Assembly (NCBI RefSeq): GCF_013778505.1
Contig: NZ_JAAOWU010000001.1
Coordinates: forward strand, 248,001 to 312,000
Length of the DNA stretch: 64,000 nucleotides
Direction of reading: 5' to 3'
DNA from: Pseudomonas sivasensis
GTDB taxonomy: Bacteria; Pseudomonadota; Gammaproteobacteria; Pseudomonadales; Pseudomonadaceae
The notes under the pieces were generated by a model, which saw nothing but the letters and a program-made list of their open reading frames with translations, ran no database searches and was not told where the DNA came from. Made by a program: the position numbers and the translations under genes. The number at the start of each line of letters is the position of its first letter. Position 1 is the first letter of the stretch. Below, piece by piece: positions 63,475-64,000 of this stretch.

Positions 63475-64000
63475 TTACTTGATCAGCCCGACCCGCGAGA
63501 AGTTCGGCAGGTGGCTGAGCTTGGGTTCCGGCCAGCTCATCCAGACCGCGAAGGCCTTGCCGACGATATTCTGGTCGGGAACCATGCCAAGCAGCTCCTT
63601 GGGAATGCTCGGGTCATCCCAGTAGCGGCTGTCGTTGGAGTTGTCACGGTTGTCGCCCATCATGAAATAGTGCCCGGCTGGCACTTTCCACTCTCCATCA
63701 GGCATGGCGCGGTAGCGGCTCATTTCCTTGCGGATTTCGTGCTCTACCGCACCGAGTTTTTCCTGGTACAGCTCGGCGCTGCCCAGGCTGTTCGGTTCGG
63801 AACCGAGCAGTTTCTCGGCCACCGACTCGCCATTGATCAACAGGCGCTTGTCGCTGGTGTAGCGAATCACGTCGCCCGGCAGCCCCACCACACGCTTGAT
63901 GTAATTGACGTTCGGGTCGCTTGGATAGCGGAACACCATCACATCACCGCGCTGCGGATCACCGACTTCGATGACCTTCTTATCGATCACCGGCATGCGA
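63475..64000 (-). CDS. lepB: Signal peptidase I, C-terminal part (5' end outside window)
   Basis: The frame is open at the right edge. The visible 175 residues contain the catalytic Lys in YIKRVVGLPGD, the conserved GDVMVFRYP and the GDNRDNSNDSR box of type I signal peptidases, plus the final F-x-x-W-S-WPEP region. The N-terminal membrane segments and the Ser nucleophile are outside. It cleaves signal peptides at the outer face of the inner membrane. It is on the same strand as rnc and era, as expected. Confidence 0.95.
   Translation of the reverse strand, partial: RMPVIDKKVIEVGDPQRGDVMVFRYPSDPNVNYIKRVVGLPGDVIRYTSDKRLLINGESVAEKLLGSEPNSLGSAELYQEKLGAVEHEIRKEMSRYRAMPDGEWKVPAGHYFMMGDNRDNSNDSRYWDDPSIPKELLGMVPDQNIVGKAFAVWMSWPEPKLSHLPNFSRVGLIK

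Overview
The window is chromosomal DNA of a fluorescent pseudomonad, most likely the Pseudomonas fluorescens group. The order lepB, rnc, era, recO, pdxJ, tadA, cmoB/cmoA, a chagasin-type peptidase inhibitor and a second Lon-type protease, with a Zur-controlled zinc receptor elsewhere in the window, is familiar from the P. aeruginosa PA0768-PA0781 region. G+C is high throughout, and the gaps hold many paired GTGGGAGGGGGCTTG-type REP sequences (REPINs). No rRNA, tRNA, CRISPR array, intact transposase or prophage was seen. These calls come from reading alone; no database search was run.

Left part (1-16300). A truncated di-heme cytochrome c peroxidase is followed by two coupled histidine kinases without an obvious output regulator. 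Then come opgD-bglX (periplasmic glucan remodelling), a glutamate-synthase-like FMN protein with a small quinol-monooxygenase-like protein, opgC, an amino acid permease on the minus strand, and an unusually long bifunctional penicillin-binding protein.

Host-interaction and metal part (16394-34782). A 1664-residue leucine-rich-repeat protein with a C-terminal NEL-type E3 ubiquitin ligase candidate region abuts, tail to tail, a five-gene alpha-clade (CS1/CFA-I type) fimbrial operon. An AT-rich promoter region separates the operon from a PadR regulator/siderophore-interacting reductase pair resembling E. coli nfeR-nfeF. A Pr6Pr membrane protein, a VF530-like protein, a ZnuD-type receptor behind a good Zur box, and PQQ glucose dehydrogenase (gcd) follow.

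Signalling and catabolic part (34968-51804, mostly minus strand). One tight cluster encodes a lipoprotein truncated haemoglobin, a DUF3034 outer-membrane-type protein, a cupredoxin-like protein and a Cache-GGDEF-EAL protein, with an EAL paralogue upstream; I read it as a possible periplasmic redox or metal input to c-di-GMP. A 760-bp MITE-like island with inverted ends, a perfect three-way-junction fold and tandem 11-mers lies next to it. Beyond it is a catabolic cluster: amidase, PgdA/cyclic-imidase-like hydrolase, MFS transporter, two SDRs, a small CGLCG protein, a COG0523 GTPase and a leaderless solute-binding protein. A double-HTH GntR regulator is divergent from it, with TGTACA palindromes between. 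The substrate may be a cyclic imide.

Right part (51976-64000). asrA-type lon, a small unknown gene, icp, lysoplasmalogenase and cmoAB run forward; tadA, a multicopper oxidase, pdxJ, recO, era, rnc and truncated lepB run on the minus strand.
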